Below are positions 38,844 to 46,957 of a stretch of DNA of 64,000 nucleotides, piece by piece. The stretch spans positions 992,001 through 1,056,000 of the forward strand of contig NZ_FWYF01000001.1 in the NCBI RefSeq assembly GCF_900176375.1, in the 5' to 3' direction. Source of the DNA: Reichenbachiella faecimaris (lineage in GTDB: Bacteria; Bacteroidota; Bacteroidia; Cytophagales; Cyclobacteriaceae). Made by a program: the position numbers and the translations under genes. The notes below the pieces were generated by a model. That model saw nothing but the letters and a program-made list of their open reading frames with translations. It did no database searches and had not been told where the DNA came from. The number at the start of each line of letters is the position of its first letter. Within the stretch, counting starts at the first letter, position 1.

Positions 38844-39780
38844 AGTTTTCTTGATGATAAGTTTGCTGTTGGTTATTTTCTCCTGTCTGGATAATAATGT
38901 TAGCCCCAATGTAGAGTTCGACTTAGAAATAGTACTTGAGGATGGTGAGATAGATTATACTAAGGTCGTAGAAGGCGGGGGATTTGGTGTAGCAGCCATT
39001 GATCCGAGTAGTATTAGTATTCCTCGAAACAAAGTTATCTTAGGTTTGAAACCAATAAATTTTGAAGGCCAGGGATCTGAAATTCCAGATACAGAAATTT
39101 CAATCAAAATATCAGGTACTGCTACAGAGGGACAAGACTTCACAGAAGTAAGTAGTAGTTTGTATTATGAGTACCAATACGGGTCAGGTAATATTACTGA
39201 ACTATTTGCATTTGCCATCATAGACGATCAAGAATATGAAGGCACAGAGTCTATAGAGATTGAGCTTTCCTACTCTGTTAATGATGTAATTAAAACTATC
39301 AGCGAAACAATTTACTTATTTGATAATGATTTCCAATTTGAACTAGAATGGAAAAATGAATCAGGAATTGAAGATAATGCAGATATCCAAATGTCTGTAA
39401 GAAGAAATCACTGGCTGGTTTTTCTGGATTTGGGAGAGGCTCAAACTGTTGGAGAAAATTATCAGAAATTCCTCCTTTCAGGAGGTGCCAATAGCTGGAA
39501 GAATGAAACGGGATACGGATGTGATGTAAAGTATTTGAATAGGTCTGGCCCCACAGGGAAAATTAATTTCGTATCAAGACTCCTCCTTCCTACCGGAAAA
39601 GTGCTGGAGCACTCAGACTTCTTTGAGGAAGATGATTATCTGGGATCAGATTATCATAAAATTCCCCTGATAGTTTTTCCTAAGGTTAGAAACAGCCCCT
39701 ATGAACTAGATTTAGAAATTACATACGGACAAAACAAAACAGAAACAATCACAATGGATTTTAATAACTCAATAAATTAA
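38827..39780 (+). CDS. Lipoprotein with Calx-beta-like domain
   Basis: A 317-residue predicted lipoprotein. The frame is open from 38767, but the ATG at 38827 gives a proper lipoprotein signal (MLQACKVFLMISLLL... ending IFSCLDN), so it is preferred; this start overlaps the ZU5 gene end by 17 bases. Residues about 75-170 fit a Calx-beta pattern: an ISGTATEGQDFTEVSSSLYY strand pair, FAFAIIDDQEYEGTESIEIEL, and a closing YLFDND. Calx-beta domains bind calcium in many surface proteins. The C-terminal part is beta-rich and unassigned. Confidence 0.72.
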   Translation: MLQACKVFLMISLLLVIFSCLDNNVSPNVEFDLEIVLEDGEIDYTKVVEGGGFGVAAIDPSSISIPRNKVILGLKPINFEGQGSEIPDTEISIKISGTATEGQDFTEVSSSLYYEYQYGSGNITELFAFAIIDDQEYEGTESIEIELSYSVNDVIKTISETIYLFDNDFQFELEWKNESGIEDNADIQMSVRRNHWLVFLDLGEAQTVGENYQKFLLSGGANSWKNETGYGCDVKYLNRSGPTGKINFVSRLLLPTGKVLEHSDFFEEDDYLGSDYHKIPLIVFPKVRNSPYELDLEITYGQNKTETITMDFNNSIN

Positions 39781-39831
39781 CGGCTTGATAAATTCATAAG
39801 ACAGCCCTTTTTACCCTAAATATTTAAGATC

Positions 39832-40617
39832 ATGAAATATTTACACTTCTTGTTTATTCTTCTTTTGGTAAGTTTTTCAGTTCAATCCCAAACGGTTTTT
39901 TCGGTCATCCATGTCAAGGGAGAAGTCAAAATAAAAAGCACTGGAATAGCTCTCATGCGTGGAATGAAAATTTCAGAAAAAGAAACACTCGTCTATGGCA
40001 GCGTCAATGACTTGGTGGCAGCCATCAATCCTCAAAAGGGAAAAGTAATCCTTCAACCTACGGCTGATGCACACTCGAAAAATAGCGAACTGGCCTTTGT
40101 AATCAAGGATATTTACAGCCCTATGCTAGGAAATGCTACCACTCGCGGATCTTCCTTACTTACCACGATAGGCATTGTCAACTTCTTCAAGGCTGGTTTC
40201 TTAGTGTTGGATGAAAATGAATTTGAATTCAATGAACGCGACTTTCCACTTTCAGACAGTTCTTTCTTTTTTGTTCGATACTCAGCAGAAAAATTTGATG
40301 AACCTATTAACAAAAAATTACCTATTAACGAAGGCAGAGTACTGCTCAATCGAGACGACTTTTTGCGCATTGATGGCAACGAAATAGATGCCTCCACTTT
40401 GTCCAATTTCGAATTGTTCTACTTTGCCGATAACATGACCAACAAGCTAGCAAATATGGAATTGTATATAATTCCTATGAAAGAAATCAATGAAGTAATT
40501 GATGTAATCAAAACCTCTGGTATTGACAATCCATTTATGGAGTGCTTGCAGTACATGCAAATCATCTACGGAAACGTTGATCCTTCGAGACTCGAAACGA
40601 TCTTCAACGAACGGTGA
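39832..40617 (+). CDS. FecR-like secreted protein
   Basis: A 261-residue exported protein with a signal peptide (about 1-19, ending SVQSQ). Residues about 22-75 follow the FecR/periplasmic sensor pattern: VIHVKGEVKIK, a G-x-x-L-x-x-G-x-x-I segment (GIALMRGMKISEKETL), then a strand ending GKVILQP. Unlike anti-sigma FecR proteins it has no membrane helix or N-terminal cytoplasmic domain and no sigma factor gene nearby. It is coupled to the CHASE2 gene by a four-base overlap; FecR-like and CHASE2 genes often pair in bacteria. Conserved partnership is family knowledge; the ligand is unknown. Confidence 0.7.
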   Translation: MKYLHFLFILLLVSFSVQSQTVFSVIHVKGEVKIKSTGIALMRGMKISEKETLVYGSVNDLVAAINPQKGKVILQPTADAHSKNSELAFVIKDIYSPMLGNATTRGSSLLTTIGIVNFFKAGFLVLDENEFEFNERDFPLSDSSFFFVRYSAEKFDEPINKKLPINEGRVLLNRDDFLRIDGNEIDASTLSNFELFYFADNMTNKLANMELYIIPMKEINEVIDVIKTSGIDNPFMECLQYMQIIYGNVDPSRLETIFNER

Positions 40618-41768
40618 GGAAACTTTTTTCATATTGGAAAAAAATTATCCTGATCGCCTGCCTACATAGCATCTGCTTGGTTATTGGTAGTATCTATCTC
40701 CAGAAACTACCCTGGGTATTTAAAGGTGAAGACTCCCTAATTCAATGGGCTATTATCTTGAAGCGCGTGGTGCTTGAACACAATCCCCCAAAGGAGGAGT
40801 TCGTATTCATAAATACTTCATTTTCCAATCAGGTTATTGATAATTTCGATCAATATGGCCTCCCAATGGGAAATCAAGTAATTACAGATCGATTTGAACT
40901 TACTCAGCTATTTGGTATCATGAATCGCACCAACGTCCATAAACACCTTATAATTGATATCTTTTTTGAACACAACAGTCTGGCTGACTCACTTCTAAGT
41001 ATTGAGATTGAAAGCTTGGAAAGAACCATACTGGCTGCGATTCTCGATGACAACAATCAGGTCAAAACACCAATCTTCATGAACGAATTTGGATTGGTAA
41101 CTGTAGAAACCTTGGACGATATATTTTTGAAATATCAATTGATCTGGAACGACTCCTTAAAAGTCCTTCCTCTGCGATTGCACGAAACAGAAATTGGAGA
41201 GAACCATCGAAAAGTTGGCCCCTTTCTGCTATCTCAAAGCGAATGGAGCATGGACTCCTACATACCCGATATTCGGATTAGTCAATTCGATGTGACTGTT
41301 GAGCGTTTGTATCCCTTGGTAAATCTGCCAGATCTCTTGTACTTAGAAGATGCTGATATTGCCAAATTGATGACTGGTAAGGTAGTTGTGATTGGGGATT
41401 TTTTAGGTCATGACAACTTCGAAACATTGACTGGCCAAATTGCAGGCCCGCTGTTGTTGGCAAATATTTACCTTTCACTTAACGAGGGTGATCATCACCT
41501 GACTTGGGGATTTCTCCTCTTTTTATTCTTCTCCTTTGCTGTCATAAGTATGGTCGTGCTTTTGCCCGACAAACAGATGAAGGTGAACACAGGCTGGAAG
41601 CGAATAATATTCGGGAGCAGTTTTATTATCTACCTTTCTATACTCTCTATCATCTCCTATATGGTCTTTCATAAAGCATTGAACGTTTTCATTCTGAGTT
41701 TTTACTTGTTTGGATTGAACTGGGTATTAGAGAAAGTGATTAATTCAGAAAAATTAAAGCCTGAATGA
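40614..41768 (+). CDS. CHASE2-domain membrane protein without output domain
   Basis: A 384-residue protein: an N-terminal membrane helix at about 12-29, an extracytoplasmic CHASE2-type domain at about 35-300 (EEFVFINTSF, HKHLIIDIFFE, GKVVVIGDFLGHDNFETLTG, IAGPLLLANIYLSL), then three membrane helices between about 308 and 375. CHASE2 normally feeds a cytoplasmic cyclase, kinase or phosphatase. Here the chain ends about eight residues after the last helix, so no cytoplasmic effector is attached. It is the last gene of the caspase operon. Confidence 0.8.
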   Translation: MRKLFSYWKKIILIACLHSICLVIGSIYLQKLPWVFKGEDSLIQWAIILKRVVLEHNPPKEEFVFINTSFSNQVIDNFDQYGLPMGNQVITDRFELTQLFGIMNRTNVHKHLIIDIFFEHNSLADSLLSIEIESLERTILAAILDDNNQVKTPIFMNEFGLVTVETLDDIFLKYQLIWNDSLKVLPLRLHETEIGENHRKVGPFLLSQSEWSMDSYIPDIRISQFDVTVERLYPLVNLPDLLYLEDADIAKLMTGKVVVIGDFLGHDNFETLTGQIAGPLLLANIYLSLNEGDHHLTWGFLLFLFFSFAVISMVVLLPDKQMKVNTGWKRIIFGSSFIIYLSILSIISYMVFHKALNVFILSFYLFGLNWVLEKVINSEKLKPE

Positions 41769-41863
41769 AGATTACTTGTACATTTTAAGGCAATGATAAC
41801 AAATCTGGAATACATGACTACTCAACCAGGGTAGGCTTCTCGCCCCATATAGCTCTAAACAAC

Positions 41864-41893
41864 AAAAGCCTCAGCGAATGCTGAGACTTTTAA
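41864..41893 (-). terminator. Terminator of the CAU tRNA
   Basis: On the minus strand AAAAG-T-CTCAGC, ATTC loop, GCTGAG-G-CTTTT forms a hairpin with one mismatch, immediately 3' of the tRNA. Confidence 0.75.
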
Positions 41894-41897
41894 ATTG

Positions 41898-41971
41898 TGG
41901 GCCCACCTGGGCTCGAACCAGGGACTTTCTGATTATGAGTCAGATACTCTAACCAACTGAGTTATAGGCCC
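41898..41971 (-). tRNA. tRNA with CAU anticodon (Ile2 or Met)
   Basis: The reverse complement folds as a full 74-base tRNA: acceptor GGGCCTA with TGGGCCC (one G-U pair), D arm with AGTTGGTTA loop, anticodon stem TCTGA/TCAGA with loop CTCATAA (anticodon CAU), T arm CCTGG-TTCGAGC-CCAGG, discriminator A. CCA is not encoded. CAU with this GGGCC acceptor fits tRNA-Ile2, whose C34 is converted to lysidine, but elongator tRNA-Met cannot be excluded by eye; it is not initiator, as the anticodon stem lacks the three G-C pairs. Confidence 0.95.
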
Positions 41972-42049
41972 TTCAAAATAGTCTATTCAACTGCCTTGAA
42001 TTTGGAGGTGCAATGTTACATATTTGCCCAAAATTACACAAACAAACCC

Positions 42050-42667
42050 GTGAATATCAAAACAATAATTTTTGATCTTGGTGGCGTCATTATCGATCTG
42101 GATTTCAAACGCACCCCAAAAGCTTTTAGTCAACTGACTGGATGGCCATTCGACGACATCTTCAAGTTGTACTTCGAGCCTGGTTTGTTTCAGAATTACG
42201 AGAAAGGCCTGATAAAAGATCAAGAGTTAAGAAGTGGTATCAATGATCTGTTTGGTGCCCAGCTTTCTGACACACAAATAGACGAGGCCTGGTGTGCCAT
42301 GCTTGGCTTTGTGCCAAAAGCACGATTGGACTTCATGAACGAATTGCGTAAAAATTATCAGGTGTTAGTCCTGAGCAACACCAACGCTATTCATGTAGCT
42401 GCGTTTAACCAAACCATCAAAGAAGTATCTGCAGAGAATTCGTTGGAAGCATTTGTAGATAAAGTGTACTTCTCCCATGAAATGGGAATGAGAAAACCTG
42501 ACCTGGAAATTTACGAGGAACTGCTCAAGCAATCAAACATCAAGGCTGAGGAGTGTATGTTTCTGGACGATACACAGCACAACCTAGACGGCGCAGCACA
42601 ACTTGGCATTCATACTATGCATATCACTCACCCAGATCAAATATTTAACTTAGCAACAGATGTTTAA
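42050..42667 (+). CDS. HAD-superfamily phosphatase (YihX-like)
   Basis: A HAD hydrolase of about 205 residues. Motif I is IIFDLGGVIIDLDF at the N-terminus, motif II LVLSNTNAIH, motif III in HEMGMRKPDLEIYEELL, and motif IV MFLDDTQHNLDGA. The order and wording closely follow E. coli YihX, an alpha-D-glucose-1-phosphate phosphatase. The second aspartate of DxD is replaced by Gly, which is usual in this subgroup. I chose the GTG at 42050, which begins two residues before the first strand; a TTG at 41996 would add an unconserved N-terminus. The end overlaps the M50 protease start by eight bases. Confidence 0.88.
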   Translation: MNIKTIIFDLGGVIIDLDFKRTPKAFSQLTGWPFDDIFKLYFEPGLFQNYEKGLIKDQELRSGINDLFGAQLSDTQIDEAWCAMLGFVPKARLDFMNELRKNYQVLVLSNTNAIHVAAFNQTIKEVSAENSLEAFVDKVYFSHEMGMRKPDLEIYEELLKQSNIKAEECMFLDDTQHNLDGAAQLGIHTMHITHPDQIFNLATDV

Positions 42668-44099
42668 GGACAAAGAAGAGAAAACCAAAATCATACAAAT
42701 TGGTTTGTTTATTGTGACGCTGATCGTCACTACCTTTGCTGGTGCAGAGTGGATGACGGGCAAGTCACTGTTTTATGGAGAAAACACCATCAGTCAATCC
42801 GAACTGCTGAACGGATTGAAATTCTCTGTCCCTTTCCTACTCATTCTCACTGTACATGAATTTGGCCATTATTTCATGGCACAATACCATAAGGTAAAAG
42901 TAACACTCCCTTTTTACATCCCACTATGGCTTGGATTCTTGCCGGGTTTTCCTTCACTCGGATCCATGGGTGCTTTCATCAAGATTCAAGACATCATCGA
43001 CAGTAGGAAAAAGTATTTTGATATTGGCATCGCTGGGCCACTGGCTGGATTTGTAGTAGCACTTTTGGTTCTGGTCTATGCCTTTACCCATCTGCCTGAG
43101 CGTGAGTCTATCTATAAAATTCACCCTGATTACGAAGCGTATGGCTTGGACTATGCCGAGCATGTATATACCTATGAGCATTATATGAACCAGCACCACG
43201 ACTTTTATCTGGAAGATCGTGTACAAGATTCTTTGGCATATCTGGAAGAGCACGGCAACTTTGAAAACTGGGGCTACCCAGCTTTTGAACCCTGGCCTTC
43301 TTACACATCCACCTCACTTGGAGGTAATCTGTTGTTTTCGTTCTTTGAGTACCTATTTGTATCAGATCCAAAACAAGTCCCAAATAAATATGAGCTGGCA
43401 CATTATCCTTGGCTTTTTGCTGGATTTCTGGCCTTATTTTTTACTTCATTGAATTTGCTTCCCATAGGGCAATTGGATGGTGGTCATATTCTGTATGGCC
43501 TCATAGGCTACAAACAACACCGTTTGGTATCTCAAGTATTATATATTGGCTTTCTATTTTATGCTGGACTCGGCATGGCTAATCCTCACCACTTATCAGA
43601 AAGCATGTTTAATGAGCTCATCTATTTGGGATTTCTCTTTCTGTGCTTTACTAAGTTCACCTCAAAAAATAGAGACAAACTGATGTATGCGCTGGGTATA
43701 TTCTCAGCTCAAATGGCTCTCAATCTTTTTTACCCTGCGCTAGAGGGGTATTCTGGCTGGTTGCTATTCGCCTTTTTGCTAGGAAGAGTTTTAGGCATCT
43801 ATCACCCTCCAGTGATGATCAATCAGCCTTTAGATATGAAAAGAAAAGTATTGGGTTGGATTTCGCTTGGGGTGTTTATCATTTCATTTAGTCCCAAACC
43901 TTTCAACGTAGTGGAGATCAAACCTCAGAGCAAAGAAGTCAAATCAGAAACACCAAGCATTCTGTCGGCTATGAATCCTTCTCCATATTTCACACGAATA
44001 GACATACCAAATTCACGCCCTCTGGCTTCAATCAGTTCCATAAATTCGGGAGAAGAAATCAGCGTATTGGAAGATTCTCCTGAAGGATCAAAAAACTGA
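42660..44099 (+). CDS. Site-2-type M50 membrane metalloprotease
   Basis: A 479-residue multispan membrane protein. The zinc motif HEFGH is at 66-70 within a hydrophobic helix, and the second active-site block LLPIGQLDGGHILYG lies near 268-280, both features of the site-2 protease family. No PDZ domain is present. The last 58 residues, from about 422, are hydrophilic, lie antisense to the conserved C-terminus of bshB1, and may be a read-through extension with no conserved role. Role in regulated intramembrane cleavage is family knowledge; the substrate is unknown. The gene overlaps the HAD gene at its start. Confidence 0.88.
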   Translation: MFKDKEEKTKIIQIGLFIVTLIVTTFAGAEWMTGKSLFYGENTISQSELLNGLKFSVPFLLILTVHEFGHYFMAQYHKVKVTLPFYIPLWLGFLPGFPSLGSMGAFIKIQDIIDSRKKYFDIGIAGPLAGFVVALLVLVYAFTHLPERESIYKIHPDYEAYGLDYAEHVYTYEHYMNQHHDFYLEDRVQDSLAYLEEHGNFENWGYPAFEPWPSYTSTSLGGNLLFSFFEYLFVSDPKQVPNKYELAHYPWLFAGFLALFFTSLNLLPIGQLDGGHILYGLIGYKQHRLVSQVLYIGFLFYAGLGMANPHHLSESMFNELIYLGFLFLCFTKFTSKNRDKLMYALGIFSAQMALNLFYPALEGYSGWLLFAFLLGRVLGIYHPPVMINQPLDMKRKVLGWISLGVFIISFSPKPFNVVEIKPQSKEVKSETPSILSAMNPSPYFTRIDIPNSRPLASISSINSGEEISVLEDSPEGSKN

Positions 44100-44641
44100 G
44101 ATTTATAGGCTCTAACCGCTTCCATTCGGGTAGCCCAGAAACCCGAAACGTCTATCACAAAATCAGGTTTGTGAAAATCTGTTTGGATATAATGGTATAA
44201 GTTTTTGATATACCAATTCTCCTGAAGCATATCTTCAAGCTTTGTATTGACATTCTTCAACCCAGCTAAGAATGTTGCTCTTTTCACGACCTGAGCAGCT
44301 TTTCCATGATCTGGATGCCTATCGGCTATGGCATTGGCTAAAATGACATCAGGCTGGTACTGTCTTATTTTCCTGACCACTTCCAGTACATGTTCGTCAT
44401 CATTTTTGAAGAACACATCCTGAAATTTGAGATTCTCACGAACTGTTAGCCCTAGAATTTCAGCAGCAGCAGCAGACTCCTTATCTCGAATTTCAGGAGT
44501 ACCTCTTGTCCCCATTTCGCCTCGAGTAAAATCAACCAAGCCTACTTTTTTACCACTGGCTATCAAGGATAAGATAGTGCCTCCACAAGATAATTCGGCA
44601 TCGTCAGGATGGGCGGCAAATACAAGTACGTCTAATTTCAT
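43925..44641 (-). CDS. bshB1: Bacillithiol biosynthesis deacetylase BshB1
   Basis: A 238-residue LmbE-type zinc deacetylase that removes acetate from GlcNAc-malate in bacillithiol synthesis. The metal motif AAHPDDAELSCGGTI is near residue 9, with DFTRGEMGTRG at about 38 and NAIADRHPDHGKAAQ at about 103 bearing a further metal ligand, and the BshB1-typical ending EFGMSIRVKYGEGF. It converges with the M50 protease gene, their coding regions overlapping by 175 bases. Bacillithiol is known in several Bacteroidota, so the role is plausible; bshA and bshC are not in the window. Confidence 0.93.
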   Translation of the reverse strand: MKLDVLVFAAHPDDAELSCGGTILSLIASGKKVGLVDFTRGEMGTRGTPEIRDKESAAAAEILGLTVRENLKFQDVFFKNDDEHVLEVVRKIRQYQPDVILANAIADRHPDHGKAAQVVKRATFLAGLKNVNTKLEDMLQENWYIKNLYHYIQTDFHKPDFVIDVSGFWATRMEAVRAYKSQFFDPSGESSNTLISSPEFMELIEARGREFGMSIRVKYGEGFIADRMLGVSDLTSLL

Positions 44642-44658
44642 AGTTTTAAAATCTTTTT

Positions 44659-44748
44659 GTCATTTCGAACGACAGAGAGAAATCTAATCGCCAATAGAAA
44701 ATTATTAAGACTTCTCCGCTTCGGCGGATCGCCTTTGGTCTAAATGAC
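44659..44748. repeat. REP-like intergenic palindromic element
   Basis: A 90-base element with GTCATTT at the left end and AAATGAC at the right, containing GAACGACAGAGAGAAATCT and a GC-rich inner palindrome CCGCTTCGGCGG. Its layout (GTCAT...CGA..., AAATCT..., ATGAC) matches the element at 57073-57166. Such elements are dispersed in many bacterial genomes between gene ends. It lies between bshB1 and the M23 peptidase gene. Confidence 0.65.
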
Positions 44749-44758
44749 AAGAGAAAAA

Positions 44759-45784
44759 TCAAGTAATCCGCAGTCGCTGGCCAACTCTCAAGATAGTACT
44801 TCTTCTGATTCCATTCAAACGGCAAATTTTATTTATGGATACACCATATCGGTAACTTATATGGCTTAGCGTATCCCCACTACGTACACGGTGATAGCGA
44901 ATCTTACGAGCCTCTTTGAGATAAGAGAAGGTATAAGGCGTCACAATCATGGTCGTCGTGCGAATGGTATCCATGTCGAAATTAAAAATCTCTTTCGGGT
45001 CAAAAGCATTTCCTTGATATCTGGTTTCGAAATGCAAATGCGGACCACTACTTCTTCCTGTACTTCCCCCCAAACCAATTACATCTCCTGCCTTTACGAC
45101 ATCACCAGGCTTTAAAAATCTCTTACTTAAATGACCATAGAGCGTTTCCAGTCCATTATAGTGTCTCACCAAAATATAATGACCATAGCCGTACCTATCA
45201 TACTGAGCCACTCTTACAATGCCATCAAATGCCACTCGCACTGAATCACCTGTTTTTAGGCGTATATCATCACCATAGTGCCAACGCCATCTTCTCAGAC
45301 CAAAGGGTGAAGTCACTTCTGTCTTTGGAATGGGCAAACACCAGTCTAAGGAAGGATTGTCGAAAGTCAACGAAAGCGCCAGCGTGTCCGAAAATTGCTC
45401 ACCATCAATCTCATAAGGATTGACCTTAGTCGTACTCCATGTACTGTAATACTCTCGAAGTGTCACCCAGACCGAGTCGATCATCAGTTGTTCTGTGACC
45501 TGGATGGGTACATTGTAGGCAAGAACCACTTCTGCCGTATCCTCATGCAACATACTCAACTCACGCTGTAGGGATATCTCCTCTTCCATTGCCAAACTAT
45601 CCCAGTAAGCGTCTTCAATCACGAAAATACCCTCGTCAATATCGATAATAGTATCTTCAGGGGTAATGGGAACTATCTCTTTATTTTTAAACTTAAAAAA
45701 ATCCTTCAGTTTTTTCTGACTGAAGGATTCTGATACTGTGCACAACGACACAGCGCATATTGTTACGATTACTCTTAGTATCAA
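44759..45784 (-). CDS. M23 (LytM-type) peptidase with LysM domain
   Basis: A 341-residue exported protein (signal about 1-22) with an M23 endopeptidase domain at about 170-275: HYGDD supplies the first zinc ligands, GLETLYGHLSKRFLKPGD and GPHLHFETRYQG the others. A C-terminal LysM domain (YHRVRSGDTLSHISYRYGV...VGQRLRIT, about 298-341) binds peptidoglycan. It is expected to cut peptide cross-links in the cell wall. All zinc residues are intact, so it is likely active rather than an activator. The gap to trxB upstream on the same strand is six bases, so the two form an operon. Confidence 0.92.
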   Translation of the reverse strand: MILRVIVTICAVSLCTVSESFSQKKLKDFFKFKNKEIVPITPEDTIIDIDEGIFVIEDAYWDSLAMEEEISLQRELSMLHEDTAEVVLAYNVPIQVTEQLMIDSVWVTLREYYSTWSTTKVNPYEIDGEQFSDTLALSLTFDNPSLDWCLPIPKTEVTSPFGLRRWRWHYGDDIRLKTGDSVRVAFDGIVRVAQYDRYGYGHYILVRHYNGLETLYGHLSKRFLKPGDVVKAGDVIGLGGSTGRSSGPHLHFETRYQGNAFDPKEIFNFDMDTIRTTTMIVTPYTFSYLKEARKIRYHRVRSGDTLSHISYRYGVSINKICRLNGIRRSTILRVGQRLRIT

Positions 45785-45790
45785 ACCTTG

Positions 45791-46741
45791 TTATTGTTCT
45801 ACACTTTCAAATTCCTTGGCAGCCAAGAAACGCTCAGCATCCAAGGCACCCATACAACCAGTACCAGCAGCAGTTACTGCCTGACGATAGACTCGATCCG
45901 CTGCGTCACCAGTGACGAATACACCCTCTACTTTAGTTTTAGAGGTGCCTGGCTCTACGATGAGATAGCCAGCTTCATCCATTTCTAAATAGTCTTTGAA
46001 GATGCCTGTATTTGGCTGATGCCCAATAGCAACAAAGAATCCACTAATTGGAATATCTCTTTTTTCACCAGTCACGGTATCTACTACTCGCATACCTTCT
46101 ACTTCATCTTTACCTAAAACTTCATCAGTAGAAGTATTCCAGAGGACTTCAATATTTGGTGTATTTAAAACTCTTTGCTGCATGATCTTAGAAGCGCGCA
46201 TTTCATCTCTTCTTACCAAAAGGTAAACCTTAGGGCAAATGTTAGCCAAATAGGTTGCTTCCTCTGCGGCTGTGTCTCCACCTCCTACTACTGCTACCTC
46301 TTTTCCTCTATAGAAAAAGCCATCACATACCGCGCATGCAGAAACCCCAACATTCAACAGTCTTTTCTCTGAATCAAGCCCCAAATACTTGGCACTGGCT
46401 CCAGTAGAGATAATTACTGCTTCTGCAGTGATTTCATGTTTTTCGTCTACAATTACTTTGTGTGGATAGCCAGAAAAATCCACTGAAGTCACCATACCAA
46501 ATCGGACATCAGTTTCGAATCTTTCTGCTTGCTTTTGCAGATCAGTCATCATCTGAGGGCCATTTACACCGTCTGGATAGCCAGGGAAGTTCTCCACGTC
46601 GTTGGTAGTAGTCAATTGTCCTCCAGGTTCACCACCCGTGTATAGCACAGGATTCAAGCCTGCCCTGGAGGCATATATGGCTGCTGTATAACCCGCAGGT
46701 CCAGAGCCTATGATCAATACTTTTACGTTCTCTTGAGTCAT
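45791..46741 (-). CDS. trxB: Thioredoxin reductase
   Basis: A flavoenzyme of 316 residues that reduces thioredoxin with NADPH. Signatures: FAD-binding GSGPAGYTAAIYASRAGL at the N-terminus, the redox-active CAVCDGFFYRGKEVAVVGGGDTAAEEA near 140 (CxxC and NADPH motif together), and GVFVTGDAADR near 280. The start at 46741 (MTQENVKVLIIG) is preferred over the ATG at 46771, which adds ten unconserved residues. Downstream, six bases away, is the M23 peptidase gene. Cytoplasmic. Confidence 0.96.
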   Translation of the reverse strand: MTQENVKVLIIGSGPAGYTAAIYASRAGLNPVLYTGGEPGGQLTTTNDVENFPGYPDGVNGPQMMTDLQKQAERFETDVRFGMVTSVDFSGYPHKVIVDEKHEITAEAVIISTGASAKYLGLDSEKRLLNVGVSACAVCDGFFYRGKEVAVVGGGDTAAEEATYLANICPKVYLLVRRDEMRASKIMQQRVLNTPNIEVLWNTSTDEVLGKDEVEGMRVVDTVTGEKRDIPISGFFVAIGHQPNTGIFKDYLEMDEAGYLIVEPGTSKTKVEGVFVTGDAADRVYRQAVTAAGTGCMGALDAERFLAAKEFESVEQ

Positions 46742-46902
46742 TATTTCTCTTCTTAAAAATAGGTTTTGCAATTTAGCATGAAGCTAATCGACATTAAAAC
46801 ATTTAATATCAAAAAAAGTTTACGCCAAATAGATAATAGTTATCTATGAGCCAATAGACAGTTTCTTTGGGTCGAATACCAACGCTTACTGCCATGACAC
46901 AT

Positions 46903-46935
46903 AAAAAAACCATCCTGACTACTCAAGATGGTTTT
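46903..46935 (-). terminator. Intrinsic terminator of pnp
   Basis: Minus-strand AAAACCATC, a 12-base loop and GATGGTTTT followed by more T's, located 23 bases after the pnp stop. Confidence 0.8.
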
Positions 46936-46957
46936 AATCTATAATATCAATGCGTAC

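Noticed and set aside
41996-42049. Upstream extension of the HAD phosphatase from a TTG
   Set aside because: The extra 18 codons are unlike the family N-terminus; GTG at 42050 fits.
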